IMG/VR virus record: IMGVR_UViG_3300009413_002407
Location: 1 to 21,482 of that record
From: a virus
Length of the DNA stretch: 21,482 nt
Direction: 5' to 3' (one strand)
The notes beneath the pieces are model-generated. The model saw only the letters and a program-made list of their open reading frames with translations, had not been told where the DNA came from and ran no database searches. The first letter of the stretch is position 1. Each line of letters starts with the position of its first letter. Position numbers and translations under genes: made by a program. Shown one piece after another: positions 7,705-13,446 of this stretch.

Positions 7705-8028
7705 TTGTCCCACTTTGTTGAGGTCAGTTATCCGTCTGGGCAAAGCATATCTTGCAACGGCGACGGGCCCGTTTTTGTAACGGTAGAGGGAATAAATATG
7801 GTTGTTATATACCCTCATAGCGAGGTAGCATTTGCTTTGTTCGGCAAGCGTACCCATAAGGAGTTAGCTGCTGGGTTAAACGGAACGGCAATGGTACTAG
7901 ACCCAAGAGCCCTAATCCGAATAGATGGGGTCGAGGTGTATAATCCACGGTTCGAAAAATATTATGAGGGCCTCACAGACAATTGGAAGGAATGGCTGGC
8001 AGAGAACCCGTGGTGGCCAGGAACATAG
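7705..8028 (+). CDS. Unknown protein (107 residues)
   Basis: The start is a TTG at 7705, three bases after the upstream stop, with AAAGG about nine bases before it. An alternative ATG at 7798 has a better ribosome binding site (GAGGG), but it would cut off a stretch that reads as coding beta structure (HFVEVSYPSGQSI ... GPVFVTVEGINMVVIYP). The C-terminus is Trp- and Pro-rich (NWKEWLAENPWWPGT). The overall pattern is a small beta domain. It ends with TAG just before the last plus-strand gene of this block. No family recognised. Confidence 0.5.
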   Translation: MSHFVEVSYPSGQSISCNGDGPVFVTVEGINMVVIYPHSEVAFALFGKRTHKELAAGLNGTAMVLDPRALIRIDGVEVYNPRFEKYYEGLTDNWKEWLAENPWWPGT

Positions 8029-8062
8029 GAGAGCAAAGGTACAGTAAAGGGAGGCATCAATC

Positions 8063-8281
8063 ATGGACTATAACTGGAACCTTCAGCCGTTTGCGGGCCA
8101 TTCCTGCTCCGACTATCCCTATATAGTCAGCCGAAGCCTACGGAGCGGGGCCAGGGTCCTGAGGTTTGACTGCGGCCATATCGAGCTCAGGCAAAAGAGC
8201 GAATACCTACCCGACCCGACTCCGCGAAAGAGTCTCCTCCTCAGAGATACCAGCGGCGTGTTCGGCAATGAATCTATCTAA
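8063..8281 (+). CDS. Unknown small protein; 3' end overlaps the opposite-strand regulator
   Basis: A 72-residue ORF with a strong ribosome binding site (AAAGGGAGGCATCAATC before ATG 8063). The product starts MDYNWNLQPFAGHSCSDYPY and contains FDCGHIELRQK. Its last 75 bases overlap, tail to tail, the minus-strand helix-turn-helix gene at 8207-8437. The binding site argues that translation starts here. The C-terminal residues may simply be read through the antisense of the regulator. Confidence 0.45.
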   Translation: MDYNWNLQPFAGHSCSDYPYIVSRSLRSGARVLRFDCGHIELRQKSEYLPDPTPRKSLLLRDTSGVFGNESI

Positions 8282-8437
8282 TTCTGACCGTAATATAAGC
8301 CTGCGCTTTCCGATGCGAAATGAGCTAATAGCATTTGACCGCAGGAGTCTGTAAATATTCGCCCTGCAAATTCCGATATAAATGACGGTTTCATCAATAG
8401 AGAACGCCGCCTTTTCCGCCCGTTCAGTAGTATTCAT
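8207..8437 (-). CDS. Helix-turn-helix DNA-binding protein, excisionase/MerR-like
   Basis: A 76-residue protein, MNTTERAEKAAFSIDETVIY and onward, with the classic excisionase-type winged helix-turn-helix: 'a.siqEaa.ylgisr.tiyrLi..g.ipa.riGrr.li...dLd.fi'. Visible matches are FSIDETVIYIGICRANIYRL and SFRIGKRRLILRSELDRFI. Such proteins act as excisionases or transcription regulators in phages and integrative elements. No integrase was found, so a regulatory role is as likely as excision. The gene is preceded by AAAGGATATTTAGGAC. Palindromes at 8490-8503 and 8530-8544 lie upstream and could be its own or another regulator's binding sites. Confidence 0.8.
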   Translation of the reverse strand: MNTTERAEKAAFSIDETVIYIGICRANIYRLLRSNAISSFRIGKRRLILRSELDRFIAEHAAGISEEETLSRSRVG

Positions 8438-8489
8438 GTCCTAAATATCCTTTATTTTCAGGCTACAACTATCCAGCTCCATTCCTAGT

Positions 8490-8503
8490 CGTGCCATGGC
8501 ACG
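8490..8503. promoter_or_regulatory. 14-base perfect palindrome, candidate operator
   Basis: CGTGCCATGGCACG is perfectly self-complementary and lies 53 bases upstream of the minus-strand regulator start. On the minus strand a weak promoter (TTGCTG, 17 bases, TAACGT) ends against the palindrome, so a bound repressor would cover the transcription start. The promoter is poor and is offered only as context. Confidence 0.4.
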
Positions 8504-8529
8504 TTATCATGTGGCTGAAATTGCAGCAA

Positions 8530-8544
8530 TGCAGTAAAACTGCA
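8530..8544. promoter_or_regulatory. 15-base palindrome TGCAGTaaaACTGCA, candidate operator
   Basis: A perfect 6-base inverted repeat with a 3-base centre lies between the end of the early operon (stop at 8567) and the regulator gene. Another TGCAG stands just to the left (8522-8526). On the minus strand it could also form a small hairpin after the operon, but it has no following T-tract, so a protein-binding site is preferred. Confidence 0.35.
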
Positions 8545-8566
8545 AATTGAATACAGGTATTTCCCC

Positions 8567-8953
8567 TCAGTGGGAGGCCAGGTTGCCCCCTCCAGCCATC
8601 TGAGGGCCCGCGTGGGCCTCCCTCGAGAAGAGCGGGAATTGGATGCTGCCATCGTCTATCGTCCAGTGCTTTAATACGAGGCCGACCTGGTTCCCGTGGC
8701 TCCTCCAGACCTTGAACCCGTGCTCGTCAAAATCCGTAAGGAGGCCCCACCAGATTCTCCCGTCATAATCCACCAGCTTAATCCCGAGGGCTCCGTCTTC
8801 GTGGAGTCGCACCAGATGGGCGGAGTCTGTACACCAGGCGGGCGGGACTTTCAGCTGGTGCTTCTGGCGGCTAACCCGCTTCTCCAGCCAGAGGCCGCCC
8901 CGTTCTGTCACCAGATGACCGATTACCTTGCCGTTACTGTTCCAGTATGGCAT
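8567..8953 (-). CDS. Unknown protein at the end of the early operon
   Basis: The start is placed at the ATG ending at 8953 (GGAGGTTGATTG upstream), which gives 128 residues; a TTG one codon earlier is also open. The product starts MPYWNSNGKVIGHLVTERGG and contains Trp-rich strands (YDGRIWWGLLTDFDEHGFKV) that suggest a small beta domain. It begins four bases after the resolvase gene stops and is the last gene of the leftward operon. No family recognised. Confidence 0.55.
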   Translation of the reverse strand: MPYWNSNGKVIGHLVTERGGLWLEKRVSRQKHQLKVPPAWCTDSAHLVRLHEDGALGIKLVDYDGRIWWGLLTDFDEHGFKVWRSHGNQVGLVLKHWTIDDGSIQFPLFSREAHAGPQMAGGGNLASH

Positions 8954-8956
8954 CAA

Positions 8957-9331
8957 TCAACCTCCAACCTCGCTTATTGTGATAATTGTTGCTGGGCCGA
9001 GTGCCTTGTCGGCGCTGATTCTGACCGTCAGGCTACCGACTACGGCCGCGGAGTCATCCAACAGGACGAGCCCTTTGAGGCCATCTATAAACCCCTTGCA
9101 GCGGGCCGTCATATTGTCCAGGTCGGCCTTCCGCTTGAATCGCTGAATAACGTGGATGTCCAGGGTGGCCCGTTCCAGCAACCTTTCAGGCCGAGGATAT
9201 GTCTGGAGGAATGCACCTATAACGTCACTGATGTCTGCGGCCGTAGCGGTCCATTTAGCGTAGCGGTGAAACCTGGAATTCGGGCTCAGTTCCTCCCTCG
9301 GCAGGGCGGGGACGCTAAATTGATAATCCAT
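8957..9331 (-). CDS. rusA: RusA-like Holliday junction resolvase
   Basis: A 124-residue protein, the usual size for RusA endonucleases (about 120). The family motif appears as KADLDNMTARCKGFIDGLKG followed by LVLLDDSAAV, with acidic residues D70, D72 and D92/D93. These match the spacing of the metal-binding Asp residues of E. coli RusA (D70, D72, D91). The enzyme resolves four-way DNA junctions during recombination-dependent phage replication and packaging. Its start follows the helicase loader stop with no gap, behind an AGAGGAAATAA binding site. The symbol is by family only. Confidence 0.85.
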   Translation of the reverse strand: MDYQFSVPALPREELSPNSRFHRYAKWTATAADISDVIGAFLQTYPRPERLLERATLDIHVIQRFKRKADLDNMTARCKGFIDGLKGLVLLDDSAAVVGSLTVRISADKALGPATIITISEVGG

Positions 9332-10078
9332 TTATTTCCTCTTTCGATAGTCTTCGGCCCCGTGCATAACCAGGAGCCGAGAGATATGCTTGTCCTCCAT
9401 GCGAGAACGCATCCGCAGGGAGAGGCGCTCTATATCCTCTGGGAGTGCATTGGTACAAATCGCCGTCGGCAGCGCTGCCTCGTAGCGGTGGCCCAGGATA
9501 CGCTCCCACCAGGCCATGGCGGCGGAGGATTCCTTGAGTCCCCATTCGTCAATAATCAGGGGCCATGTTTGCTGGGCATAACTGACGATGACCTCATCCA
9601 TATTTGGCCAGGTGTCGGAGTTGATGGCTCGCTGAATGTGGCCGATGATTCTGGCGCTCGTATGGACTGGGGCGCTATATCCCCGCTGAAGTAATTTGAG
9701 GGCGGCGGCATACATAAGGTAGCTTTTACCGCTGCCCACGGGCCCGCAGAGGACTGCCCAGGGCGGGCTGAGAGTGTCAGACCACTGGCGCATTATGGAC
9801 GCCGCTGCGGTCACTACAGGCGCCGTGGTGGCGGTGTCGAAGTTCTTAAAGGTCGAGCTCATACGCTCCATAGGTACGTGCAAACGCTCGCTAATCTCCT
9901 CTGTAGTTGTGCAGCCAGGGCACCGTATCCATTGACCGTCCAGCGGGTGCTTATCCTGGCGCAGGATAACCCAGCTTCTGCCGCCGCAGGTGGTGCACTC
10001 AACGAGGTCGGATAAATCCGCCTGAGTGTTGCGGGGTCTCATTATTCTTCCATATATGCTGGCTAGGCTTTCGGCCAT
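9332..10078 (-). CDS. DnaC/IstB-like AAA+ helicase loader with N-terminal zinc ribbon
   Basis: A 248-residue protein. Residues 28-56 hold a CTTC...CPGC zinc ribbon. Walker A is GPVGSGKS (112-119) and Walker B is PLIIDEWG (D177, E178), followed by CTNALPEDI, the sensor-1-like strand, and Arg-rich helices (LSLRMRSRM). This is the DnaC-type ATPase that loads the replicative helicase. The start at 10078 is supported by a very strong binding site (AAAGGAGGAGGAAAACA). It overlaps the end of the initiator gene by 80 bases. Initiator followed by loader is the lambda O-P style arrangement; no phage helicase was seen, so the host helicase is probably recruited. Confidence 0.88.
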   Translation of the reverse strand: MAESLASIYGRIMRPRNTQADLSDLVECTTCGGRSWVILRQDKHPLDGQWIRCPGCTTTEEISERLHVPMERMSSTFKNFDTATTAPVVTAAASIMRQWSDTLSPPWAVLCGPVGSGKSYLMYAAALKLLQRGYSAPVHTSARIIGHIQRAINSDTWPNMDEVIVSYAQQTWPLIIDEWGLKESSAAMAWWERILGHRYEAALPTAICTNALPEDIERLSLRMRSRMEDKHISRLLVMHGAEDYRKRK

Positions 10079-10724
10079 TTTGTTTTCCTCCTCCTTTATC
10101 TCTTATGCACCAATTGGCAAACGTCAGCCACGGGTTACGCCGCTTCGGTTGCTTCTGCTCCCACCAGTCGGCCAGGCCGTAGGCTACGACCTCCGCTATC
10201 TCCTCGGTGATTCCTCGCTCATCCATCCAGCCGTTAATATCTGCAAGAGGTTTTTGAAATCCTGGAATGCCCGAGAGGATAGAATACCAGTGGGGCCGTG
10301 CGGCTTCTTCCGTGGCGGATGTTACCGTTGTTACCGCTGTTACCGTTCTACGGGATAAGGGTATATTAGATGACTGGTTAAGTGACGGTTCTGGGGGGTC
10401 GCCCACTGGCCCACCCTGGGACAGATGTGTACCACCCTGGGCCAAATCTGTCCCACCTATGCGGAGAGTATAGAGGTTGCTGGTCTGGGACCCGTTTTTC
10501 GCCCTCTGCCTCTGGGTAACCGTGACCCTGCCTTTTTCCTCAAGGCTGTTAATGGCTTTTCTAATAGTAGTCCTGCTCAGGCCAGTCTTCCTGGCGATGA
10601 ATCTATGTCCTGGCCAGCACTCGCCGTCCTCGCTGGCGTTGTCTCCCATGGCCACCAGGACGTATTTCTCCGACGTACTCAATCCCTGTTGCTCCCAGGC
10701 CCACGCCTGCGCTCGGTTACTCAT
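9999..10724 (-). CDS. Replication initiator with winged-helix domain (O / DnaD-like)
   Basis: A 241-residue protein. Residues 1-90 form a winged helix-turn-helix of the HTH_36 type (GLSTSEKYVLVAMGDNASED, then FIARKTGLSRTTIRKAINSL, then EEKGRVTV). A variable Gly/Pro/Thr-rich linker follows. A C-terminal helical segment ends in the YGLADWWEQKQPKRRNPWLT and FANW region seen in DnaD/DnaT-like phage replication proteins. It binds the phage origin and recruits the loader encoded immediately downstream. The linker is encoded by repeated DNA (10321-10347 and 10411-10452), which may itself be the origin, as in lambda O. Binding site GGGAGGGCGG precedes ATG 10724. Confidence 0.75.
   Translation of the reverse strand: MSNRAQAWAWEQQGLSTSEKYVLVAMGDNASEDGECWPGHRFIARKTGLSRTTIRKAINSLEEKGRVTVTQRQRAKNGSQTSNLYTLRIGGTDLAQGGTHLSQGGPVGDPPEPSLNQSSNIPLSRRTVTAVTTVTSATEEAARPHWYSILSGIPGFQKPLADINGWMDERGITEEIAEVVAYGLADWWEQKQPKRRNPWLTFANWCIRDKGGGKQNGRKPSQHIWKNNETPQHSGGFIRPR
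10115..10136. repeat. 22-base sequence also found at 12709-12730
   Basis: The segment starting TGGCAAACG and ending CACGGGTT is identical at both places. Here it encodes NPWLTFA at the end of the initiator on the minus strand, and the other copy keeps the same reading frame. It contains an inverted repeat TGGC-8-GCCA. Confidence 0.75.
10321..10347. repeat. Three tandem 9-base repeats (GTTACCGYT) inside the initiator gene
   Basis: GTTACCGTT, GTTACCGCT and GTTACCGTT stand head to tail. They encode the alternating Thr/Val linker TVTAVTTVT on the minus strand. An AT-richer stretch follows to the right (about 10348-10380). Iteron-like repeats next to AT-rich DNA inside an initiator gene are typical of lambdoid origins. 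Confidence 0.6.
10411..10452. repeat. Two 21-base direct repeats inside the initiator gene
   Basis: Two units starting CCACCCTGGG (10411-10431 and 10432-10452) match at 17 of 21 positions, and CCACC starts a third at 10453. They encode the repeated GGTxLxQ linker (GGTDLAQGGTHLSQGG). They could be initiator binding sites or just an expanded linker. Confidence 0.55.
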
Positions 10725-10736
10725 CCGCCCTCCCCG

Positions 10737-10931
10737 TCATAATAATCTGACTCGCTCGGAGTCCATCGTGAAAGTGTATTTATCCGTTTCATACCTGTTA
10801 GCAAATAATGCCACGGCGCCGCAGAGCCTACAGACGCCGAGGGACTTCGGCTTATGGGCCCGTCCCAGTATCCAGTGGTGGGGGTGGCCGTCCTGACAGT
10901 AGACCAAATCCTCCCCACCACATTTCCGCAT
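10737..10931 (-). CDS. Small zinc-ribbon protein
   Basis: The start is placed at ATG 10931, because GGGAGGTCAAT immediately precedes it. The same frame is open to 11123, but that would overlap the upstream gene by more than 100 bases and adds Pro/Arg/Trp-rich residues that look non-coding. The 64-residue product reads MRKCGGEDLVYCQDGHPHHW, then GRAHKPKSLGVCRLCGAVAL. The C4, C12 and CRLC cysteines plus three histidines suggest one zinc site. Proteins of this kind are common in phage early operons and no role is known. Confidence 0.6.
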   Translation of the reverse strand: MRKCGGEDLVYCQDGHPHHWILGRAHKPKSLGVCRLCGAVALFANRYETDKYTFTMDSERVRLL

Positions 10932-10983
10932 ATTGACCTCCCATAGTTTCTTTTCAAACGCTGCCAGATGGCCATAGAGCCAT

Positions 10984-11895
10984 CTAAAGGGGCGAAGTGG
11001 TAGATTCACCCGTCTCGACTTCCACGGGTGGCTCTGGGACGGCCTGGGCCTCCAATGATGCCTTGAGCTCCAGCATGGCTCCGAGACGGTCGGCATCCGA
11101 GGCGCCTGACCAGGTGGATTCATAGCGGACTTTCATGTAGGAATTGAGGTCTTCGGGATAATCCGCCTCTCCAGCCGCTATCATAAATTCCTCGACGATG
11201 GGCTTCAGAATCTTTTTTAGGCTGCAAATGGGCTGGCCCTTGGGGCTTTTGTGCCACCGTCCCCACTGGCCCTCCTCCCAGTTTATCTCGTGCTCCTGGC
11301 AGGTGGTCTCCCACCCGTCCGCCGCGGGAACCTCTGGCTCCGCGGTCTTTACAGGTGCGGCGGAGCCTTCGATTACGTTGGGGCTGGCGGATTCGTTCTC
11401 GGTGTCCAGGAGTTCGGTGGGCATTATCTGTTTTCCCAGTGCGGCGAATTTACGGATGGCCTGGGCCTCGGCCCGTTTCTCCGCCATCCTGTACGGATGA
11501 CCAGCTTCGACGGCGGAGCCCTTCATGACGGGCTTATAACTGTTCTTGCTGGCCCGACCAAACCCCACGGCGGCGGGGCGTTCTGCGGCCACTCTATAGA
11601 GTTTGGCCAGGACGCCAATCTCGTCATTGCCGACGCCGTATGCTTCCCTTAGCTCCGAGCCCATTATCGGCTCGCTGACCATTTCCCAGGGCTCGCGGAT
11701 ATGCTGGCGGGCCCAAAAGTACAGGCCGTCTATGTTGGTAGTAATACGGCCCTGATAGACCACCAGGTGGAGAGTATGGTCGAATCCTAGCTCCACCAAT
11801 TTCATGGCCTTGTCCAGTTCGGACGTCCCGAAGTCGCTCCCGAATGTGGCGGATATATGCCGCTGGACCTCGGCCCTTGTGATTGCTGTTGTCAT
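10984..11895 (-). CDS. RecT/Bet-like single-strand annealing protein (putative)
   Basis: The start is placed at ATG 11895, which is preceded by TAGGAGGCTTAGG; a longer frame starts at 11928, overlapping the upstream stop. The 303-residue product has HLVVYQGRITTNIDGLYFWA, matching the 'y.gk....idGl..la.r' strand pair of RecT/Bet proteins, and GHPYRMAEKRAEAQAIRKFA, matching the '...p..mlaK.Ae..AlRkaf' segment. A Cys/His cluster (TCQEHEINW ... RWHKSPKGQPIC) and a charged C-terminal tail follow. Such proteins anneal complementary single strands during phage recombination. The upstream Gp157-type gene is a frequent neighbour of these proteins. No exonuclease partner was recognised. Family assignment is by motif, so moderate. 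Confidence 0.55.
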   Translation of the reverse strand: MTTAITRAEVQRHISATFGSDFGTSELDKAMKLVELGFDHTLHLVVYQGRITTNIDGLYFWARQHIREPWEMVSEPIMGSELREAYGVGNDEIGVLAKLYRVAAERPAAVGFGRASKNSYKPVMKGSAVEAGHPYRMAEKRAEAQAIRKFAALGKQIMPTELLDTENESASPNVIEGSAAPVKTAEPEVPAADGWETTCQEHEINWEEGQWGRWHKSPKGQPICSLKKILKPIVEEFMIAAGEADYPEDLNSYMKVRYESTWSGASDADRLGAMLELKASLEAQAVPEPPVEVETGESTTSPL

Positions 11896-11924
11896 CCTAA
11901 GCCTCCTAAATTTCGTTTTAGTTA

Positions 11925-12473
11925 TCATGACATCCTTAAATGCTTTTTATCTTCGACTATCCTCGTCCCGAGGGGCGGGCCTATACCCCGTCTCCAGCGG
12001 TCCATGATGGCCCTGGCGTCGATAGTCTTGCTGGTGATAGCTGGGAGAAGCTCCTCTGGCACCTCGGTCAGGAGGGTCTGAAGTTGGACCCGCCACCAGG
12101 CAGGGTCAACGGCCTCCTCGTCTATCACTTCCACCGAGGGCGGGTTACGCTGGAGGCGGATAGTGGAAGTCGGCGTTTCTACCTTGTCGAGGCCGAGCGC
12201 CTCCATGTTGGTTTTGAGGTAGTCCTGGAGCCACCGTGCCCGCCTCATCCTGACGTCATGGCGCTCCTTTAGACGCTCCATCTCAGCGGCTATGGCTGCA
12301 TACTGGGCCTTGTACTCTCGGATGACGGCGCCGATGGCGCTGACCTTGTTCTCGGCGGTAGTCTTTATCCCCTCCAGGATGGGCCCCAGGTCTTCCTCTG
12401 GAATGTCGGCGTCCAGGAGACGGGCCTGGGCCTCGGTTATGTCGGTTAGCGTCAGCGGTTTAAGTTCGACCAT
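11925..12473 (-). CDS. Siphovirus Gp157 family protein
   Basis: A 182-residue protein with the family's features. A long coiled coil (about residues 30-95: VSAIGAVIREYKAQYAAIAA, EMERLKERHDVRMRRARWLQ) leads into DYLKTNMEALGLDKVETPTS and then RLQRNPPSVEVIDEEAVDPA, the diagnostic 'Y....me..g..ki.tp...i...knppsvevide' block. Gp157 was first noted through resistance of Streptococcus thermophilus to phages, but its biochemical role is unknown. It commonly neighbours annealing proteins. It starts behind a near-perfect AAAGGAGGTAAAT site and ends with an ATGA overlap to a possible start of the next gene. Confidence 0.9.
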   Translation of the reverse strand: MVELKPLTLTDITEAQARLLDADIPEEDLGPILEGIKTTAENKVSAIGAVIREYKAQYAAIAAEMERLKERHDVRMRRARWLQDYLKTNMEALGLDKVETPTSTIRLQRNPPSVEVIDEEAVDPAWWRVQLQTLLTEVPEELLPAITSKTIDARAIMDRWRRGIGPPLGTRIVEDKKHLRMS

Positions 12474-12501
12474 ATTTACCTCCTTTCATTGTGTTTTCCT
12501 T

Positions 12502-12564
12502 GGGCTCCAACCTAACCTCCGCTATATATATATCCTCGTCGGAGGTTAGGTTAGCTCTGAGCCC
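12502..12564. promoter_or_regulatory. Large hairpin / inverted repeat in the leader of the Gp157 gene
   Basis: A 13-base perfect inverted repeat (AACCTAACCTCCG at 12509-12521, its complement at 12540-12552) encloses an 18-base loop with a TATATATATA run. An outer stem GGGCTC (12502-12507) pairs with GAGCCC (12559-12564). No T-tract follows on either strand, so it is not a normal terminator. On the minus strand the ACCTCC of the first arm could alternatively pair with the GGAGGT ribosome binding site of the Gp157 gene, so translational control is possible. A dimeric repressor site is the other reading. Confidence 0.6.
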
Positions 12565-12811
12565 GCCCAGAAGGCTCACCGCGTTGATAGTTTGGCCTAC
12601 AGGGCTCAGGGCAGGGTGCATACGACCTGGTTATGAGGAGGTGGCCCAATCGCTTGAAGCCGCCAGGTCGCAGCGTAAGGAGCAACGCAGGGAGCGCAAA
12701 ATCCCCCATGGCAAACGTCAGCCACGGGTTCCAAAATACTCCCCTGCACCCTGCCCTGGGCCCGCAAAGGAACCGTCCCTTGCGAGGCCCAGTCGATATG
12801 GTTCGTCCCAT
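12551..12811 (-). CDS. Doubtful ORF (86 residues), possible remnant
   Basis: The ORF starts at ATG 12811 sharing a base with the upstream stop (TGATG), the coupling used elsewhere in this window, and ends at the edge of the large hairpin. The product is unusually rich in Arg, Pro, Gly and Cys and has no recognisable family. Residues NPWLTFA are encoded by the 22 bases shared with the initiator gene, in the same frame, so it may be debris from a duplicated initiator end. If it is not a gene, 12474-12810 holds only the hairpin and this repeat. Confidence 0.25.
   Translation of the reverse strand: MGRTISTGPRKGRFLCGPRAGCRGVFWNPWLTFAMGDFALPALLLTLRPGGFKRLGHLLITRSYAPCPEPCRPNYQRGEPSGRAQS
12709..12730. 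repeat. Second copy of the 22-base repeat (see 10115-10136)
   Basis: Identical over 22 bases to part of the initiator gene 2.6 kb away. Flanking sequence shows no similarity on either side. Here it sits inside the doubtful 86-residue ORF. Confidence 0.75.
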
Positions 12812-13029
12812 CAGTTAAGCTGGATGGTCTTCAGCGGTGGGGTGCCGAGATAGAGCGGGTAGGTCCTACAGACCCGAGTGCAGCGGCCCAGCGTCGCTAT
12901 GGCCAGGCTGTGATTGTCGCTCCCTGGCGGGTCGCTCAACATATCCACGGCGATGAGCCAGTTAAGGCCGCATTTCGGGCACTCCGCAGAGATGCTCACT
13001 GGGTCTGGGTTAATCTGTGGGCTGCTCAT
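12811..13029 (-). CDS. Small Cys-containing protein, unknown
   Basis: The start is placed at the ATG ending at 13029 (AAAGGAGAATTT upstream). The open frame reaches 13077, but the added residues are Lys/Arg-rich and lack a binding site. The 72-residue product contains ISAECPKCGLNWLIAVDM and later CTRVC, giving four cysteines in two CxxC-like pairs and a probable zinc site. It belongs to the leftward early operon. No family recognised. Confidence 0.55.
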   Translation of the reverse strand: MSSPQINPDPVSISAECPKCGLNWLIAVDMLSDPPGSDNHSLAIATLGRCTRVCRTYPLYLGTPPLKTIQLN

Positions 13030-13088
13030 AAATTCTCCTTTTCTCCTATCTTTTTTCTGGTTTCGTCGGAGTTTCACCGACTCATCAG

Positions 13089-13122
13089 TGGGGTATCCCC
13101 AGACCAGGGGGCCGAAGCCCCT
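13089..13122 (-). terminator. Two adjacent hairpins after the first early gene (attenuator candidate)
   Basis: In the minus-strand RNA a GGGGC-UUCG-GCCCC hairpin (13121-13108) follows the stop of the 70-residue gene within a few bases. A second one, UGGGG-AUA-CCCCA (13101-13089), comes next. There is no T-tract. UUCG loops are typical of stable bacterial hairpins, and the same loop recurs in both 3' hairpins of the right-hand island. Partial termination or RNA processing between the first and later early genes is plausible. Confidence 0.4.
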
Positions 13123-13125
13123 GTG

Positions 13126-13338
13126 CTATGCGGGCACCGCTTCCAGGTCGGCCATAACGTGCGTGGCGAATCCTACGGCGTCGTTGAATAACATCTCGCT
13201 GACAAAGGTGTCCATTGCGGGCGAGATGGCCCTGATGGCTGCGATTTTGGCTGCGCTGGGGCTGTTAGCCTCGACGGTCCCGATGACTGCGTCTGCTGCG
13301 GTGGGGCCCATGCTGGTGTCTGATACGATGTAGTTCAT
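13126..13338 (-). CDS. First gene of the early operon, unknown (70 residues)
   Basis: The product starts MNYIVSDTSMGPTAADAVIG and is rich in Ala and Ser with an alternating helical pattern. It is acidic and has no cysteine. It is the first gene behind the strong leftward promoter (13397-13369), with GGAGACTAAAAA before its ATG, and is followed at once by two hairpins. A first-expressed small acidic protein is often a host-takeover or anti-host factor, but nothing in the sequence proves this. Confidence 0.6.
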   Translation of the reverse strand: MNYIVSDTSMGPTAADAVIGTVEANSPSAAKIAAIRAISPAMDTFVSEMLFNDAVGFATHVMADLEAVPA

Positions 13339-13368
13339 TTTTTAGTCTCCTTAAACCTGATATGGTTA

Positions 13369-13397
13369 ATAGTAGCGAGTCGCTCGCCCATTGTCAA
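13369..13397 (-). promoter_or_regulatory. Strong leftward early promoter with overlapping operator
   Basis: On the minus strand TTGACA (13397-13392) and TACTAT (13374-13369) are separated by 17 bases, close to the sigma70 consensus. The spacer contains the palindrome GCGAG-TCG-CTCGC (13375-13387), so a bound repressor would block polymerase. The first early gene starts about 30 bases downstream. Confidence 0.8.
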
Positions 13398-13409
13398 CAC
13401 TTTGTTTAA

Positions 13410-13438
13410 TTGACTTTTGGCGATGCTATGGCTTAAAG
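13410..13438 (+). promoter_or_regulatory. Possible rightward promoter, divergent from the early promoter
   Basis: TTGACT (13410-13415) and TTAAAG (13433-13438) have 17-base spacing. The -35 is good and the -10 is weak. A start site about seven bases after the -10 would fall almost on the ATG at 13447, so the transcript would be leaderless or nearly so. A weak promoter of this type would fit dependence on an activator. Confidence 0.35.
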
Positions 13439-13446
13439 TAGAAAGC

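Noticed and set aside
8207-8437. Evidence for an integration module
   Set aside because: The excisionase-like protein invites it, but no integrase, attachment-site repeat or tRNA end was found, so a lysogenic life style is not claimed.
8696-9694. Plus-strand ORF of 332 codons
   Set aside because: It is antisense to the RusA-like and DnaC-like genes, which have clear catalytic motifs and good ribosome sites. Its product looks like a shadow and has no domain.
10721-10975. Minus-strand ORF of 84 codons overlapping the zinc-ribbon gene
   Set aside because: The alternative frame at 10737-10931 has a good ribosome site and a CxxC motif; this one has neither.
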